In this document: one piece after another, positions 1 through 8,294 of the stretch
How the letters are laid out: each line of letters starts with the position of its first letter
Position numbering within the stretch: the first letter of the stretch is position 1
Assembly: GCF_011250515.1 (NCBI RefSeq)
Contig: NZ_JAANOP010000001.1
Location: 682,001 to 746,000, forward strand
DNA from: Aquirufa ecclesiirivi
GTDB lineage: Bacteria; Bacteroidota; Bacteroidia; Cytophagales; Spirosomataceae
Length of the DNA: 64,000 nt
Reading direction: 5' to 3'
The notes under the pieces: model-generated
Databases searched by the model: none
What the model was told of the DNA's origin: nothing
Seen by the model: only the letters and a program-made list of their open reading frames with translations
Program-made: the position numbers and the translations under genes

Positions 1-1
1 A

Positions 2-256
2 GCAGGTTTGACTTTAGAGGATGGAGAAATCAAGGTAGATGATATCGCTAAGGTTACACCAGATGGATACGTTGTAGGAGTAAAAATCCACTCAGGTAAA
101 AACCGCATCGTTCGTCGTATTTTCGAACACGTAGGTTATGAAGTAACCAAATTGGATCGAACTACATTCGCTGGATTGAATAAGAAAGATTTGCCTAGAG
201 GAAATTGGAGATATTTGTCCGAAAGGGAATTGGTTAAGTTGAAATACTTAATGTAG
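2..256 (+). CDS. Pseudouridine synthase, RluB/RsuA type (3' part)
   Basis: This is the C-terminal end of a gene that begins before the window; the frame is open from base 2. The visible 84 residues contain the family's late conserved block (KIHSGKNRIVRRIFEHVGYE, then LDRT and FAGL), which is typical of RluB/RluE/RsuA enzymes that isomerise one uridine of rRNA to pseudouridine. The catalytic Asp and any S4 domain lie outside the window, so the RNA target (23S or 16S) cannot be decided; RluB is the likelier guess. It ends just before a strong terminator. Confidence 0.85.
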   Translation, partial: AGLTLEDGEIKVDDIAKVTPDGYVVGVKIHSGKNRIVRRIFEHVGYEVTKLDRTTFAGLNKKDLPRGNWRYLSERELVKLKYLM

Positions 257-260
257 GTAC

Positions 261-294
261 AAACAAAAGGCCCACGAAAATGGGCCTTTTGTTT
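261..294. terminator. Bidirectional intrinsic terminator
   Basis: A perfect 14-bp stem (261-274 with 281-294) around the loop CGAAAA, with A-rich and T-rich flanks, sits between two converging genes. It can end transcription of the pseudouridine synthase on the plus strand and of the AraC-type gene on the minus strand. Confidence 0.85.
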
Positions 295-337
295 TACTAA
301 ACTACTTGGTGATTATTTCAACCAAACTAGTGATGCA

Positions 338-1264
338 TTATATATTCATCAATGATTCTCTTCTTCTCATTTTTCCTGCTGGTATTCCGAACATCATTTT
401 GAAACGACGGCAGAAATAAGCCGTGTCTTTGTAGCCCACTTCGGAACCAATGGCACGAATCGACTTCTTCGTAGTTCTCAACAAGCCTACAGCAGCTTCC
501 ATGCGTTGGTATTCAATATAATCCTGAGGATTGATTCCTGTCAGCATTTTGAAATACTGACCGACATAGTCCTCAGAAACGTTTGCCACATTGGCTAATA
601 CTTTATTCGAAAGATCGCCACCCAAATTATCCTTGATATAAGCAAAAATGTCTATTAAGCGTGGGTCCTTGAAATAGGTACTGTTGGTAGCTAATTGCTC
701 GACAAATAAACGGTTACGGATGATGTAACGAATGACTTCAATAACGATTTCTTCCGTCTTAATTTTGATGATGCGCCCTTTGCCAATCTCTTCTGACATA
801 TCTTCCAACAAGATTTCCTTGATGGATTGAGCCAAGTTATCATCTTTCTTTATTAAAAATGGAGGAATATCTAAGGAAGTAAAGAAGTTGACCGAGTCAA
901 ATACCTTAGCTTCGAAAGCCACCATACCAAAAGAATTGTCTGATTTACCGATGGTATTAGGATCCATGTTCTGATCAAAATACAATTCGCGGTGCGTCAT
1001 GAATTCTTCATTATTAACCGCTTTCGGTTTTTCTGAATTACCGTAAGTCACGCTCACCATTTTCCCACCTGGGATAAAGAGCATGTCTCCCTCTTCTACT
1101 GGAGTGTCTTCTTCCCCAAATGAAACCTCCCCTTTGTACAAAATCAAGAGCGAGTTTTCTACATCATAATAATTTTTGATGCGGATTGGTTGTAATATTC
1201 TAATGTTTCTAGCCTTAATGAATTTAACACCAAGGGATTCGATAATTTTGTTATAATCTTCCAT
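338..1264 (-). CDS. AraC-family transcriptional regulator
   Basis: A 308-residue protein with the usual AraC layout. The N-terminal half (residues 15-150) looks like a cupin-type sensing domain. The C-terminal 100 residues carry two helix-turn-helix units: an N-terminal one around LANVANVSEDYVGQYFK and the second with the family signature GYKDTAYFCRRFKMMFGIPA near residues 275-295. It should bind DNA in response to an unknown ligand. It stands alone, divergent from mreB, and has its own well-formed promoter. The ATG at 1264 is the first in frame. The regulated genes are not evident from the context. Confidence 0.9.
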   Translation of the reverse strand: MEDYNKIIESLGVKFIKARNIRILQPIRIKNYYDVENSLLILYKGEVSFGEEDTPVEEGDMLFIPGGKMVSVTYGNSEKPKAVNNEEFMTHRELYFDQNMDPNTIGKSDNSFGMVAFEAKVFDSVNFFTSLDIPPFLIKKDDNLAQSIKEILLEDMSEEIGKGRIIKIKTEEIVIEVIRYIIRNRLFVEQLATNSTYFKDPRLIDIFAYIKDNLGGDLSNKVLANVANVSEDYVGQYFKMLTGINPQDYIEYQRMEAAVGLLRTTKKSIRAIGSEVGYKDTAYFCRRFKMMFGIPAGKMRRRESLMNI

Positions 1265-1314
1265 TTTTTTGCTCGTTTACAAACATTCAGAACATTTGTA
1301 GGATTAAACTTGGA

Positions 1315-1345
1315 CAAAACTAATAAAACAGATAATAATTCCAAA
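1315..1345 (-). promoter_or_regulatory. Bacteroidota-type promoter of the AraC gene
   Basis: On the minus strand TTTG (1342-1345) is followed after exactly 19 nt by TAGTTTTG (1315-1322), which matches the Bacteroidota -33/-7 consensus TTTG-N19-TAnnTTTG. The predicted start of transcription leaves a leader of about 45 nt before the ATG at 1264. Confidence 0.65.
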
Positions 1346-1519
1346 TTATTTAATCCAATTTTTTCCTTAAATTGGCAAATAAATTATTGTAATAAACCTA
1401 TAATTGGTAGCTTTTGGGAAGGAATGTATTTAATGCGTAGTTTATATTGACTTTTATAATTATTTCGAGGATATTCCATTTTTTGGTTTAATTTAAATAA
1501 TTAGCTCGTTTTTTATTGG

Positions 1520-1527
1520 TAAATTTG
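1520..1527 (+). promoter_or_regulatory. Candidate -7 element of mreB in a 315-bp gap
   Basis: The AT-rich gap 1265-1579 between the divergent AraC gene and mreB holds TAAATTTG here, inside the 13-mer ATTGGTAAATTTG, which recurs exactly upstream of ispH at 34756-34768. No convincing -33 box is seen at the usual spacing. Apart from the two promoters I see no gene or RNA in the gap. Confidence 0.4.
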
Positions 1528-1579
1528 TTTTTTAGCTTTAGTTCAGCCACGTGACTGGAATATTTTTCAGCAATCAATT

Positions 1580-2605
1580 ATGGGAATTTTTAATTTTCTA
1601 ACCAAGGATATTGCCATCGATTTAGGAACGGCCAATACCCTGATTATTCACAAAAATCAAGTGGTGGTAGATGAGCCATCCATCATTGCGTTGGATCGAA
1701 CAACCAACAAAGTGTTAGCTGTTGGTAGACAAGCCATGATGATGCATGAAAAGACCAACGATAACATCAAAACCATTCGTCCATTGAAAGATGGGGTTAT
1801 TGCAGACTTTACTGCAGCCGAATTAATGATGCGGGGCTTGATCAAAATGATGGATAAAGGAAATTCATTTTTCTCGCCTGCTTTACGTATGGTTATTTGC
1901 ATTCCTTCCGGAATAACGGAGGTAGAAAAAAGAGCGGTAAAAGATTCGGCAGAGCATGCCGGTGCACGTGAAGTATACATGGTTCATGAGCCGATTGCAG
2001 CGGCGATTGGAATTGGAATAGATATCGAACAACCAAACGGTTCTTTAGTAGTAGATATTGGAGGAGGTACCACCGAAGTAGCTATTATTTCTTTAAGTGG
2101 TATTGTGGTGGAGAATTCCATCCGTGTAGCAGGTGATGAATTTACTCGTGATATCAAAGATTATTTGTTACGAGAACATAAGTTAATTATCGGTGAACGT
2201 TCAGCAGAACAAATTAAAATTCAAGTTGGGGCTGCTTTACCCGAACTAGAAAACCCTCCTGCTGATTTTGAAATTCGTGGTCGCGATCAAATGACGGGAA
2301 TTCCGAAAGAAATTTTAATCAACTATTCTGAAATAGCTTATGCGCTGGATTCTTCTATTACCAAAATAGAAGTGGCCATCATGGAGACTTTACAAAGGGC
2401 TCCAGCAGAGTTATCAGGTGATATTTTCCACAACGGTATTCACCTAGCGGGTGGTGGTGCAATGTTGCATGGTCTAGATAAGCGTATTGAAAAGAAGACG
2501 CAATTGAAAGTCCATGTTGCTGATGATCCATTGAAGGCTGTGGTACGAGGAACAGGAGAAATCTTGAAAAATCTAGAGAAATACAGACCTGTTTTAATCA
2601 CCTAG
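1580..2605 (+). CDS. mreB: Rod shape-determining protein MreB
   Basis: A bacterial actin of 341 residues, the normal length. It shows the actin-fold nucleotide-binding motifs: phosphate-1 DLGTANT (residues 14-20), the catalytic-glutamate region EPIAAAIG (137-144), phosphate-2 DIGGGTTE (159-166) and the adenosine motif LAGGGAML near residue 290. Membrane-bound filaments of MreB direct lateral cell-wall synthesis by the elongasome. It is the first gene of a run mreB-mreC-mreD, 16 nt ahead of mreC. Its presence fits a rod-shaped or curved cell. Confidence 0.97.
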   Translation: MGIFNFLTKDIAIDLGTANTLIIHKNQVVVDEPSIIALDRTTNKVLAVGRQAMMMHEKTNDNIKTIRPLKDGVIADFTAAELMMRGLIKMMDKGNSFFSPALRMVICIPSGITEVEKRAVKDSAEHAGAREVYMVHEPIAAAIGIGIDIEQPNGSLVVDIGGGTTEVAIISLSGIVVENSIRVAGDEFTRDIKDYLLREHKLIIGERSAEQIKIQVGAALPELENPPADFEIRGRDQMTGIPKEILINYSEIAYALDSSITKIEVAIMETLQRAPAELSGDIFHNGIHLAGGGAMLHGLDKRIEKKTQLKVHVADDPLKAVVRGTGEILKNLEKYRPVLIT

Positions 2606-2621
2606 TCCAAAAATTTTTGGT

Positions 2622-3461
2622 ATGAATCAATTGTTTCAATTCCTCTTACGACAAAGGAACTTCCTTTTGTTTTTCGTATTGGAATTGATCAGTTTATGGT
2701 CAGTATTTAAATACAACGATTACCAAAGAACGCTTTATTTTAACACGACGAACCAGTGGGTGGCATCCTTGTTAGCGCAAAAACAAGAAGTTCAAAATTA
2801 TTATCAACTTAGGGAGATTAATCGTGAATTGGCCTTTGAAAATGCGCAATTGCGGCAAGAAGTCTTTCAATTAAAAGCTATGCAAGCTCCCGATTTAACA
2901 TTGCCCTATTATATTAGTGAAGCTGTACTGAATCGATATCAGCCAGTAGCTTGTAAGGTCATTGATCTGACAACACAGCAATCTCAAAATTATTTAACGA
3001 TTGATAAAGGAACCAAGGATGGACTTCACCCTGGTATGGCTGTTATTTCCTCCACAGGTGTGGTAGGGAAGATTCTTTCATGTACCGAAAATTTATCGAT
3101 GGTTATTTCCATTCTGCACATTAATAATACGGTTTCTGCTAAATTGAAATCTAGTGGAGAATTAGGTTATGTCAAGTGGGCTGGCTGGCAGCCTGAGGTT
3201 GCGGAAATGATGGACGTTTCGAAGTACAAAAAAGTAGTCAAAGGTGATACTGTTGTCACTTCTGATTACAATGCGGTTTTTCCACCCAATGTCCCCATTG
3301 GTATCGTTGCCAAACTAGGTTTGAAGAAGGATGGTAATTTTCACGATATTAAAATCATGTTATTGACTCATTTTTCTGCCCTACAATATGTTTATGTGAT
3401 TAAAAATCGATTGGCATGGCAACAAGCCAAATTGGAGCAATCTAAACCTAAGTTGGACTAA
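2622..3461 (+). CDS. mreC: Rod shape-determining protein MreC
   Basis: A 279-residue protein with one N-terminal membrane segment (about residues 13-28), a coiled-coil stretch (about 50-85) and the MreC beta-barrel region, including the IDKGTKDGLHPGMAVISSTG block, where G-x-x-G-M-x-V is characteristic. MreC sits in the inner membrane and links MreB to the penicillin-binding protein and RodA in the periplasm. The gene lies between mreB and mreD, one nucleotide from the latter. Confidence 0.93.
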   Translation: MNQLFQFLLRQRNFLLFFVLELISLWSVFKYNDYQRTLYFNTTNQWVASLLAQKQEVQNYYQLREINRELAFENAQLRQEVFQLKAMQAPDLTLPYYISEAVLNRYQPVACKVIDLTTQQSQNYLTIDKGTKDGLHPGMAVISSTGVVGKILSCTENLSMVISILHINNTVSAKLKSSGELGYVKWAGWQPEVAEMMDVSKYKKVVKGDTVVTSDYNAVFPPNVPIGIVAKLGLKKDGNFHDIKIMLLTHFSALQYVYVIKNRLAWQQAKLEQSKPKLD

Positions 3462-3462
3462 G

Positions 3463-3972
3463 ATGGGAACAAGCAGCACCATACGTTGGATTTTAACGAT
3501 TCTTTTTACCCTATTAATACAGGTTCTTTTTTTAAGGGATTTGACCATTGCTTATTTTGCCTTTTGTTTTATTTATGTTTGGCCATTAGTTAAGGCCCCC
3601 ATTGACACTCCTCCTGCCTATCTGATGCTGGGTGCTTTTGTGCTAGGTTGGTTGGTGGATGTATTTTACAATACCCATGGCATGCATGCCTTTGCTTCTG
3701 TTTTAATGGTCTCTTTACGTTCTCCTATTTTCCGACTGTTAACCCCAGCCAATGGCTACGACGAGCGCTCGAGTGTTAGTTTGCAAGAGATGAGACCCTT
3801 GTGGTTTTTTTCTTACCTATTTTTGATGCTTTTTTGTCATCACAGTGTACTATTTCTCTTGGAAGCAAGTGACCTGAGCTTGTTGGGAATCAGTCTCTTA
3901 AGAGGTTTATCCAGCTGCTTGTTAGGACTCTTGGTATTTGGTATTTTAGAGCTTTTTAATTTGAATAAATAA
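3463..3972 (+). CDS. mreD: Rod shape-determining protein MreD
   Basis: A 169-residue, very hydrophobic protein with about five membrane segments, starting one nucleotide after mreC. Position and topology identify it as MreD, the poorly conserved third membrane partner of the elongasome; the sequence alone would be weaker evidence. The LGAFVLGWLVDVFYNTHGMH segment, with its G-x-x-x-D, matches the family's usual motif. Confidence 0.85.
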   Translation: MGTSSTIRWILTILFTLLIQVLFLRDLTIAYFAFCFIYVWPLVKAPIDTPPAYLMLGAFVLGWLVDVFYNTHGMHAFASVLMVSLRSPIFRLLTPANGYDERSSVSLQEMRPLWFFSYLFLMLFCHHSVLFLLEASDLSLLGISLLRGLSSCLLGLLVFGILELFNLNK

Positions 3973-4071
3973 GCCTTTTTGTCATATTTTTCCTTTCTTT
4001 TTTCTTGGGCATAAAATTGTAGGAAGGGAATGTACGTTATCAGAAAATGATAATGCCTTAATATATTGACT

Positions 4072-4680
4072 ATGGACGTCCAAGTAGAAAATGAAATCGA
4101 TCCCTCGCCACATGCGAGACAGATTTTTGAAAAAGAATTTATGCCGCATTTAGATGCGATGTATAATTTTGCTTTGAGATTGACGAATGATGAGGACGAT
4201 GCACAAGATTTAGTGCAAGATACCTGTCTAAAAGCATATCGCTTCATCAATTCCTTTGAACCTGGTACTTATGCCAAAGCATGGTTATTCCGCATTTTAA
4301 AGAATAATTTCATCAATGATTACCGTAAAAAATCTCGTGGTCCTTCCAAAGTGGAATTTGAATGGGTAGAGCAATCTTTTACAGGAGATGATGATCCAGA
4401 ACCTTCACATCAAGCAGATTTACATGCAGAGACGGTGAATGAAATGCTGGGGGATGAAATCACCAAAGCCATACAAGCTTTGCCGGTAGACTTCCGTATG
4501 ATTATTATTTTATGTGATTTGGAAGAGTTTAGCTATGAGGAAATGGCTAAGATTTTAAATATTCCCATAGGAACAGTTCGTTCACGTTTACACCGTGCCA
4601 GAGCTTTGTTGAAAGACTCTTTAGCGACTTATGCTAAATCAAAAGGATATGGAGCTGACACTTTGTCAGAGTTAGATTGA
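4072..4680 (+). CDS. ECF RNA polymerase sigma factor
   Basis: A group 4 (ECF) sigma factor of 202 residues. Region 2 covers roughly residues 15-85 (LTNDEDDAQDLVQDTCLKAY, then AWLFRILKNNFIND), and region 4 covers roughly 130-185 with the helix-turn-helix FSYEEMAKILNIPIGTVRSR. It replaces the housekeeping sigma factor to switch on a small regulon. A TTG lies two codons upstream, but the ATG at 4072 is preferred. The next gene encodes a small Cys-rich protein that is probably its anti-sigma factor. The inducing signal cannot be read from the sequence. Confidence 0.92.
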   Translation: MDVQVENEIDPSPHARQIFEKEFMPHLDAMYNFALRLTNDEDDAQDLVQDTCLKAYRFINSFEPGTYAKAWLFRILKNNFINDYRKKSRGPSKVEFEWVEQSFTGDDDPEPSHQADLHAETVNEMLGDEITKAIQALPVDFRMIIILCDLEEFSYEEMAKILNIPIGTVRSRLHRARALLKDSLATYAKSKGYGADTLSELD

Positions 4681-4727
4681 ACTTTTACACCAAGGCTTGC
4701 GTTAGCCCAAACAGAATGAATTAATTA

Positions 4728-5006
4728 ATGAGCATGAAGAAGAGCTGTGAACATCAGAAAGATTGCATGAAGCTAATCCAACGAATTTTGGATAAAGAAG
4801 CAAGTCCAGAAGAGGAGGCTGCCTTTTTGGCCAATAAAGAACAATGTATTCCTTGTCAAGAAGGATATGAATTGGAAACAACTTTAAAAAAGGCGATCAA
4901 GGAAAAATGTACGGCTAAATGTCCAGAAGAACTGTTTGCCCGGATCAAAGAGAAACTTTTTCTATTAATTATCCTTATTTCCATCTTAATTCCCTTATTT
5001 TGTTAG
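4728..5006 (+). CDS. Small zinc-finger-like anti-sigma factor
   Basis: A 92-residue protein with a Cys/His cluster (Cys6, His8, Cys13, then Cys-x2-Cys at 39-42, and two more Cys near 60-64). This resembles the zinc-binding anti-sigma domain that follows ECF sigma genes in many Bacteroidota. Location 47 nt after the sigma gene supports that role. Unlike most such small proteins it ends in a strongly hydrophobic tail (about residues 74-92) that could anchor it in the membrane. A second ATG two codons in is an alternative start. Function is inferred from context. Confidence 0.7.
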   Translation: MSMKKSCEHQKDCMKLIQRILDKEASPEEEAAFLANKEQCIPCQEGYELETTLKKAIKEKCTAKCPEELFARIKEKLFLLIILISILIPLFC

Positions 5007-5026
5007 CTTAAACAAACAACAGTTTT

Positions 5027-5593
5027 TTGGAAGGGAAATTAATTATTTTTTCAGCACCTTCGGGTTCAGGTAAAACGACCATCGTTAAAGAACTCATCAA
5101 AAATAATTCCAATTTGGGATTTTCTATTTCAGCATGTACCAGAGATAAGCGGGGCAGATCAGAGGAGAATGGTAAAGATTATTATTTTTTAACTCCAGAA
5201 GATTTTCGTCAAAAAATCAATGAAGAGGCCTTTGTTGAATGGGAAGAGGTATATCCTGGAGCCTATTATGGAACTTTAAAGTCCGAAATTGAGCGAATTT
5301 GGGCATCTGGCAAACATGTCATTTTTGATGTAGATGTGAAAGGTGGGCTCGCGCTAAAGAAATATTATGGAGATCGCGCTTTAGCTATATTTGTCAAGGT
5401 ACCAACCTTAGAAATTTTGGAAGAAAGATTGCGTTCTAGAGGTACTGAAAGTGAGGAGGCCTTATCCAAGCGTATCTTTAAGATGAAATTTGAATGGTCT
5501 TTTCAAGGTCAATTCGACGTCATTTTGGTGAATGATCAATTAGAGGAAGCAATCGAAGAGGCGCAAAGCCTTTTTGATGACTTTACCCAATAA
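5027..5593 (+). CDS. gmk: Guanylate kinase
   Basis: Guanylate kinase (ATP + GMP to ADP + GDP), 188 residues. The P-loop APSGSGKTT is at residues 10-18, and the GMP-binding block follows ([20 protein letters not shown]). The start has to be TTG at 5027, because no ATG lies between the preceding stop and the P-loop; family proteins begin with the same M[15 protein letters not shown] pattern. It is followed three nucleotides later by nadD, so both belong to one nucleotide/cofactor operon. Confidence 0.95.
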   Translation: MEGKLIIFSAPSGSGKTTIVKELIKNNSNLGFSISACTRDKRGRSEENGKDYYFLTPEDFRQKINEEAFVEWEEVYPGAYYGTLKSEIERIWASGKHVIFDVDVKGGLALKKYYGDRALAIFVKVPTLEILEERLRSRGTESEEALSKRIFKMKFEWSFQGQFDVILVNDQLEEAIEEAQSLFDDFTQ

Positions 5594-5596
5594 ACC

Positions 5597-6169
5597 ATGA
5601 AAATCGCTTTGTTTTTTGGTTCATTTAACCCCATTCATCATGGTCACCTGATGATTGCTCAAGCGGTATTGAACCAAACCGATGTTCAACAGATTTGGTT
5701 TGTGGTTTCTCCTCAAAATCCCCATAAAAAAAGTAAAAGTCTGTTGCATGAGTTTGATCGGTTAGATTTAGTGGAAAGAGCCATCGCAGATAATTTTCAA
5801 TTCAAAAGCTGTGATATTGAGTTTAGCTTGAAGAAACGCTCCTATACGATTGATACCCTCATCCATTTGTCTGAAAAATTTCCTCAGCATGAATTTGAAT
5901 TGATTCTGGGGGGAGATAATTTGGAGCAATTTAAAAGCTGGAAAAACTACGATAAGATTCTTGATTATTTTGGCCTTTACGTATACCCACGTGGGGAAGA
6001 GCCGACAAGCGACCTATGGAATCACCCTAAGGTTAAAATCGTGAATGCCCCCGTTTTACATATTTCAGCTACTTACATCAGAGCGTGCATTCAAAAAAAC
6101 CAGTCGATCAAATATCTAGTTCCTGATACTGTTGAGCAGTTAATCGCTCTAAAAAAATTCTACATTTAG
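5597..6169 (+). CDS. nadD: Nicotinate-nucleotide adenylyltransferase
   Basis: NadD joins ATP and nicotinate mononucleotide to form deamido-NAD, the late step of NAD synthesis. The 190-residue protein has the nucleotidyltransferase motif GSFNPIHHGH (residues 8-17) and the second motif ISATYIR (156-162), a close form of ISSTxIR. It follows gmk by 3 nt and precedes comEC by 17 nt on the same strand. Length and motifs are complete. Confidence 0.95.
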   Translation: MKIALFFGSFNPIHHGHLMIAQAVLNQTDVQQIWFVVSPQNPHKKSKSLLHEFDRLDLVERAIADNFQFKSCDIEFSLKKRSYTIDTLIHLSEKFPQHEFELILGGDNLEQFKSWKNYDKILDYFGLYVYPRGEEPTSDLWNHPKVKIVNAPVLHISATYIRACIQKNQSIKYLVPDTVEQLIALKKFYI

Positions 6170-6186
6170 GCCTTAGCGCTTAAAAA

Positions 6187-8262
6187 TTGTTTTCATTTTT
6201 CAGTCCATTTCCTTTTTTACGTCTTTGCCTTTGGTGGGCAATAGGAATTATTTTAGTTCCTGAAAATTCCTCAGAATGGCTTAATCAAGTTCTTTTTTGC
6301 CTCTTTTTGGGAGCGCTGTTTTGCCTCATCATTTGGATAAAAAATAGATACCTTTTTCAGGCTTATTTAGTGTCCATCATCTTTTTTTTTGCAGGCTACT
6401 TGCGTACTTTGGACTTGAAAAATCAATATCAAAAGTTGCCTTCTGATGTTATTGCTTTCCGATTTCAGCTGGTAAGTACACCTATTAAAAAGCCAAAAAC
6501 CTATGCATTTGTGGGAGAAATTTCCGCTTATTTAAATTCAAAAGGAGCATGGAACCCCATACGTACTCGTTGCCAATTTTATTTAGAGCAATCCGCAGAT
6601 GCTCCTCATTTAGGAGATTCTTATCTTTCTAAGGCGCATCCACAATCCATTCGACCAGCGGCATTTCCATTTAGTCAAAACTGGCCAGTCTATTATGGTA
6701 GAAAGGGGATTTATGCGACATCATTTTTGCCAGGAAAATGGACAAAAAAACTTCAGTGCAATAGTGGAAACTTTGCTTTTAAGTCATTTTTTGAACGAGT
6801 GCAACATTATTTGCTTCAACATATTCATCGGGCGCTTACAGGGGAAAGGAATAGGGCGGTAGGAGGCGCCATGTTATTGGGAGGACATGAAACTATCGAC
6901 TTTGAAACGAGAAAGAGCTATGCGGCTTTAGGAGCCATTCATATTTTATCCGTTTCGGGGATGCATGTGGGCATCCTATTTTTATGTATTCAATTTTTTC
7001 TAAAATTCATTCCTCAGCGGAATCGAATAGTTACCATAGGTGTTTTTATTTTAACGCTAATAATCATTTGGACCTATGCCGGAATTACTGGATTTTCTGC
7101 GCCTGTTTTACGCGCTAGTTGTATGTTTTCCGTTGTGCTTTTTGCTCAAACATTTCGATTTTCCTTGAATTCAATCAATCTATTAGCATTTACTGGATTT
7201 GTTATGTTGGTTTGGGATCCCATGCAATTGTACGACGCAGGCTTTCAATTGTCGTTTTTAGCAGTATTAGGTATATTAATGTACCAGTCTGCTTTGAGTG
7301 CAATTTGTGAGCCCAATATAAAGCACCCAATAGTACAGTATATCGTTAAACAAGCATGGGCTTTAACTACTGTAGCTGTTGCAGCGCAAGTTTTGACTTT
7401 CCCTTGGATCTTGTATTATTTTCATCAGTTCCCCCATGTGGGGATCATGTTATTGGCAAATCCCCTTTTAGTTTTACTCTCATCCGTCTCTTTGATTTTA
7501 GGATTGGCATTTTTACTGTTAGCACCCTTTTTACACGCATTGAGCTTTAGTCATTTGTACGTAATACTGGGAGAAATTTTGGATGCAAGTTTCACTTTTC
7601 TGCATGAAGTAATGTTTTGGATAGATCATGCATTCCAACCAACGATTCCTTTTTTACATTGGGAATATGGGTTATTTATTCCGTATTATTTGATTTTACT
7701 ACTAGTCAAATTTTGGTGGGATAACAGGCAGGGAGCCACATTAGGATTTTTGGGTTTACTATTTGTAGTCAGTATATCGTATATTCAATTGGAGCAATGG
7801 CAAGCTCTGAGAAATCAGAAAATTGCCTATTTAGGCCAATATCGAGGTGAGCCAGTGTGGTTGGAACTACAAGGCTTGAAAGCTAAGTTGTTGGCATCCA
7901 GCAGGATTTACCAGGATCCAGCTTGGATACAATCGAATATTTCACCCGTATTGGCACATCATTTTATTCAGGATACCATACAATTGGAATGGAAGTCAGA
8001 AAAGAATGTTTCTTGGCTGTGGAAAGGAAAGAAATTTTACCTAGCCCATCAATCTCAGGTAGTTTCTCCAGGAACGATCGATGTATTGATAATCGATAGT
8101 AAATTAAAAAAGCAGAATTTCGATTGGTTGATTTCTAGTAAGGTGGGAGATAGGCTTTGGACACAATCAATATCGGCTTATTATCTCAAAAAATTAGAAA
8201 GGTTAAGTCCATCATCAAGCCATCAAGTCGCATTAGATACTGTTTCTGCTTTAGTATATTAA
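6187..8262 (+). CDS. comEC: ComEC/Rec2-family DNA-uptake channel
   Basis: A 691-residue polytopic membrane protein with an N-terminal DUF4131-like segment and the competence domain (from about residue 225), including the hallmark HILSVSGMHVGIL, followed by many hydrophobic helices to about residue 540. ComEC proteins move single-stranded DNA across the inner membrane during transformation. The C-terminal 170 residues are where many homologues have a metallo-beta-lactamase domain; here no HxHxDH motif is visible, so this domain is degenerate or absent. The start is probably the TTG at 6187. Confidence 0.88.
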   Translation: MFSFFSPFPFLRLCLWWAIGIILVPENSSEWLNQVLFCLFLGALFCLIIWIKNRYLFQAYLVSIIFFFAGYLRTLDLKNQYQKLPSDVIAFRFQLVSTPIKKPKTYAFVGEISAYLNSKGAWNPIRTRCQFYLEQSADAPHLGDSYLSKAHPQSIRPAAFPFSQNWPVYYGRKGIYATSFLPGKWTKKLQCNSGNFAFKSFFERVQHYLLQHIHRALTGERNRAVGGAMLLGGHETIDFETRKSYAALGAIHILSVSGMHVGILFLCIQFFLKFIPQRNRIVTIGVFILTLIIIWTYAGITGFSAPVLRASCMFSVVLFAQTFRFSLNSINLLAFTGFVMLVWDPMQLYDAGFQLSFLAVLGILMYQSALSAICEPNIKHPIVQYIVKQAWALTTVAVAAQVLTFPWILYYFHQFPHVGIMLLANPLLVLLSSVSLILGLAFLLLAPFLHALSFSHLYVILGEILDASFTFLHEVMFWIDHAFQPTIPFLHWEYGLFIPYYLILLLVKFWWDNRQGATLGFLGLLFVVSISYIQLEQWQALRNQKIAYLGQYRGEPVWLELQGLKAKLLASSRIYQDPAWIQSNISPVLAHHFIQDTIQLEWKSEKNVSWLWKGKKFYLAHQSQVVSPGTIDVLIIDSKLKKQNFDWLISSKVGDRLWTQSISAYYLKKLERLSPSSSHQVALDTVSALVY

Positions 8263-8263
8263 A

Positions 8264-8289
8264 AAAGGCTGTCGTTTCGGACAGCCTTT
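8264..8289. terminator. Terminator between comEC and typA
   Basis: A 10-bp stem (8264-8273 with 8280-8289, AAAGGCTGTC and its complement) around a 6-nt loop lies between the converging ends of comEC and typA. A run of A on the left and T-rich sequence on the right let it serve both strands. Confidence 0.8.
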
Positions 8290-8294
8290 CTAAA

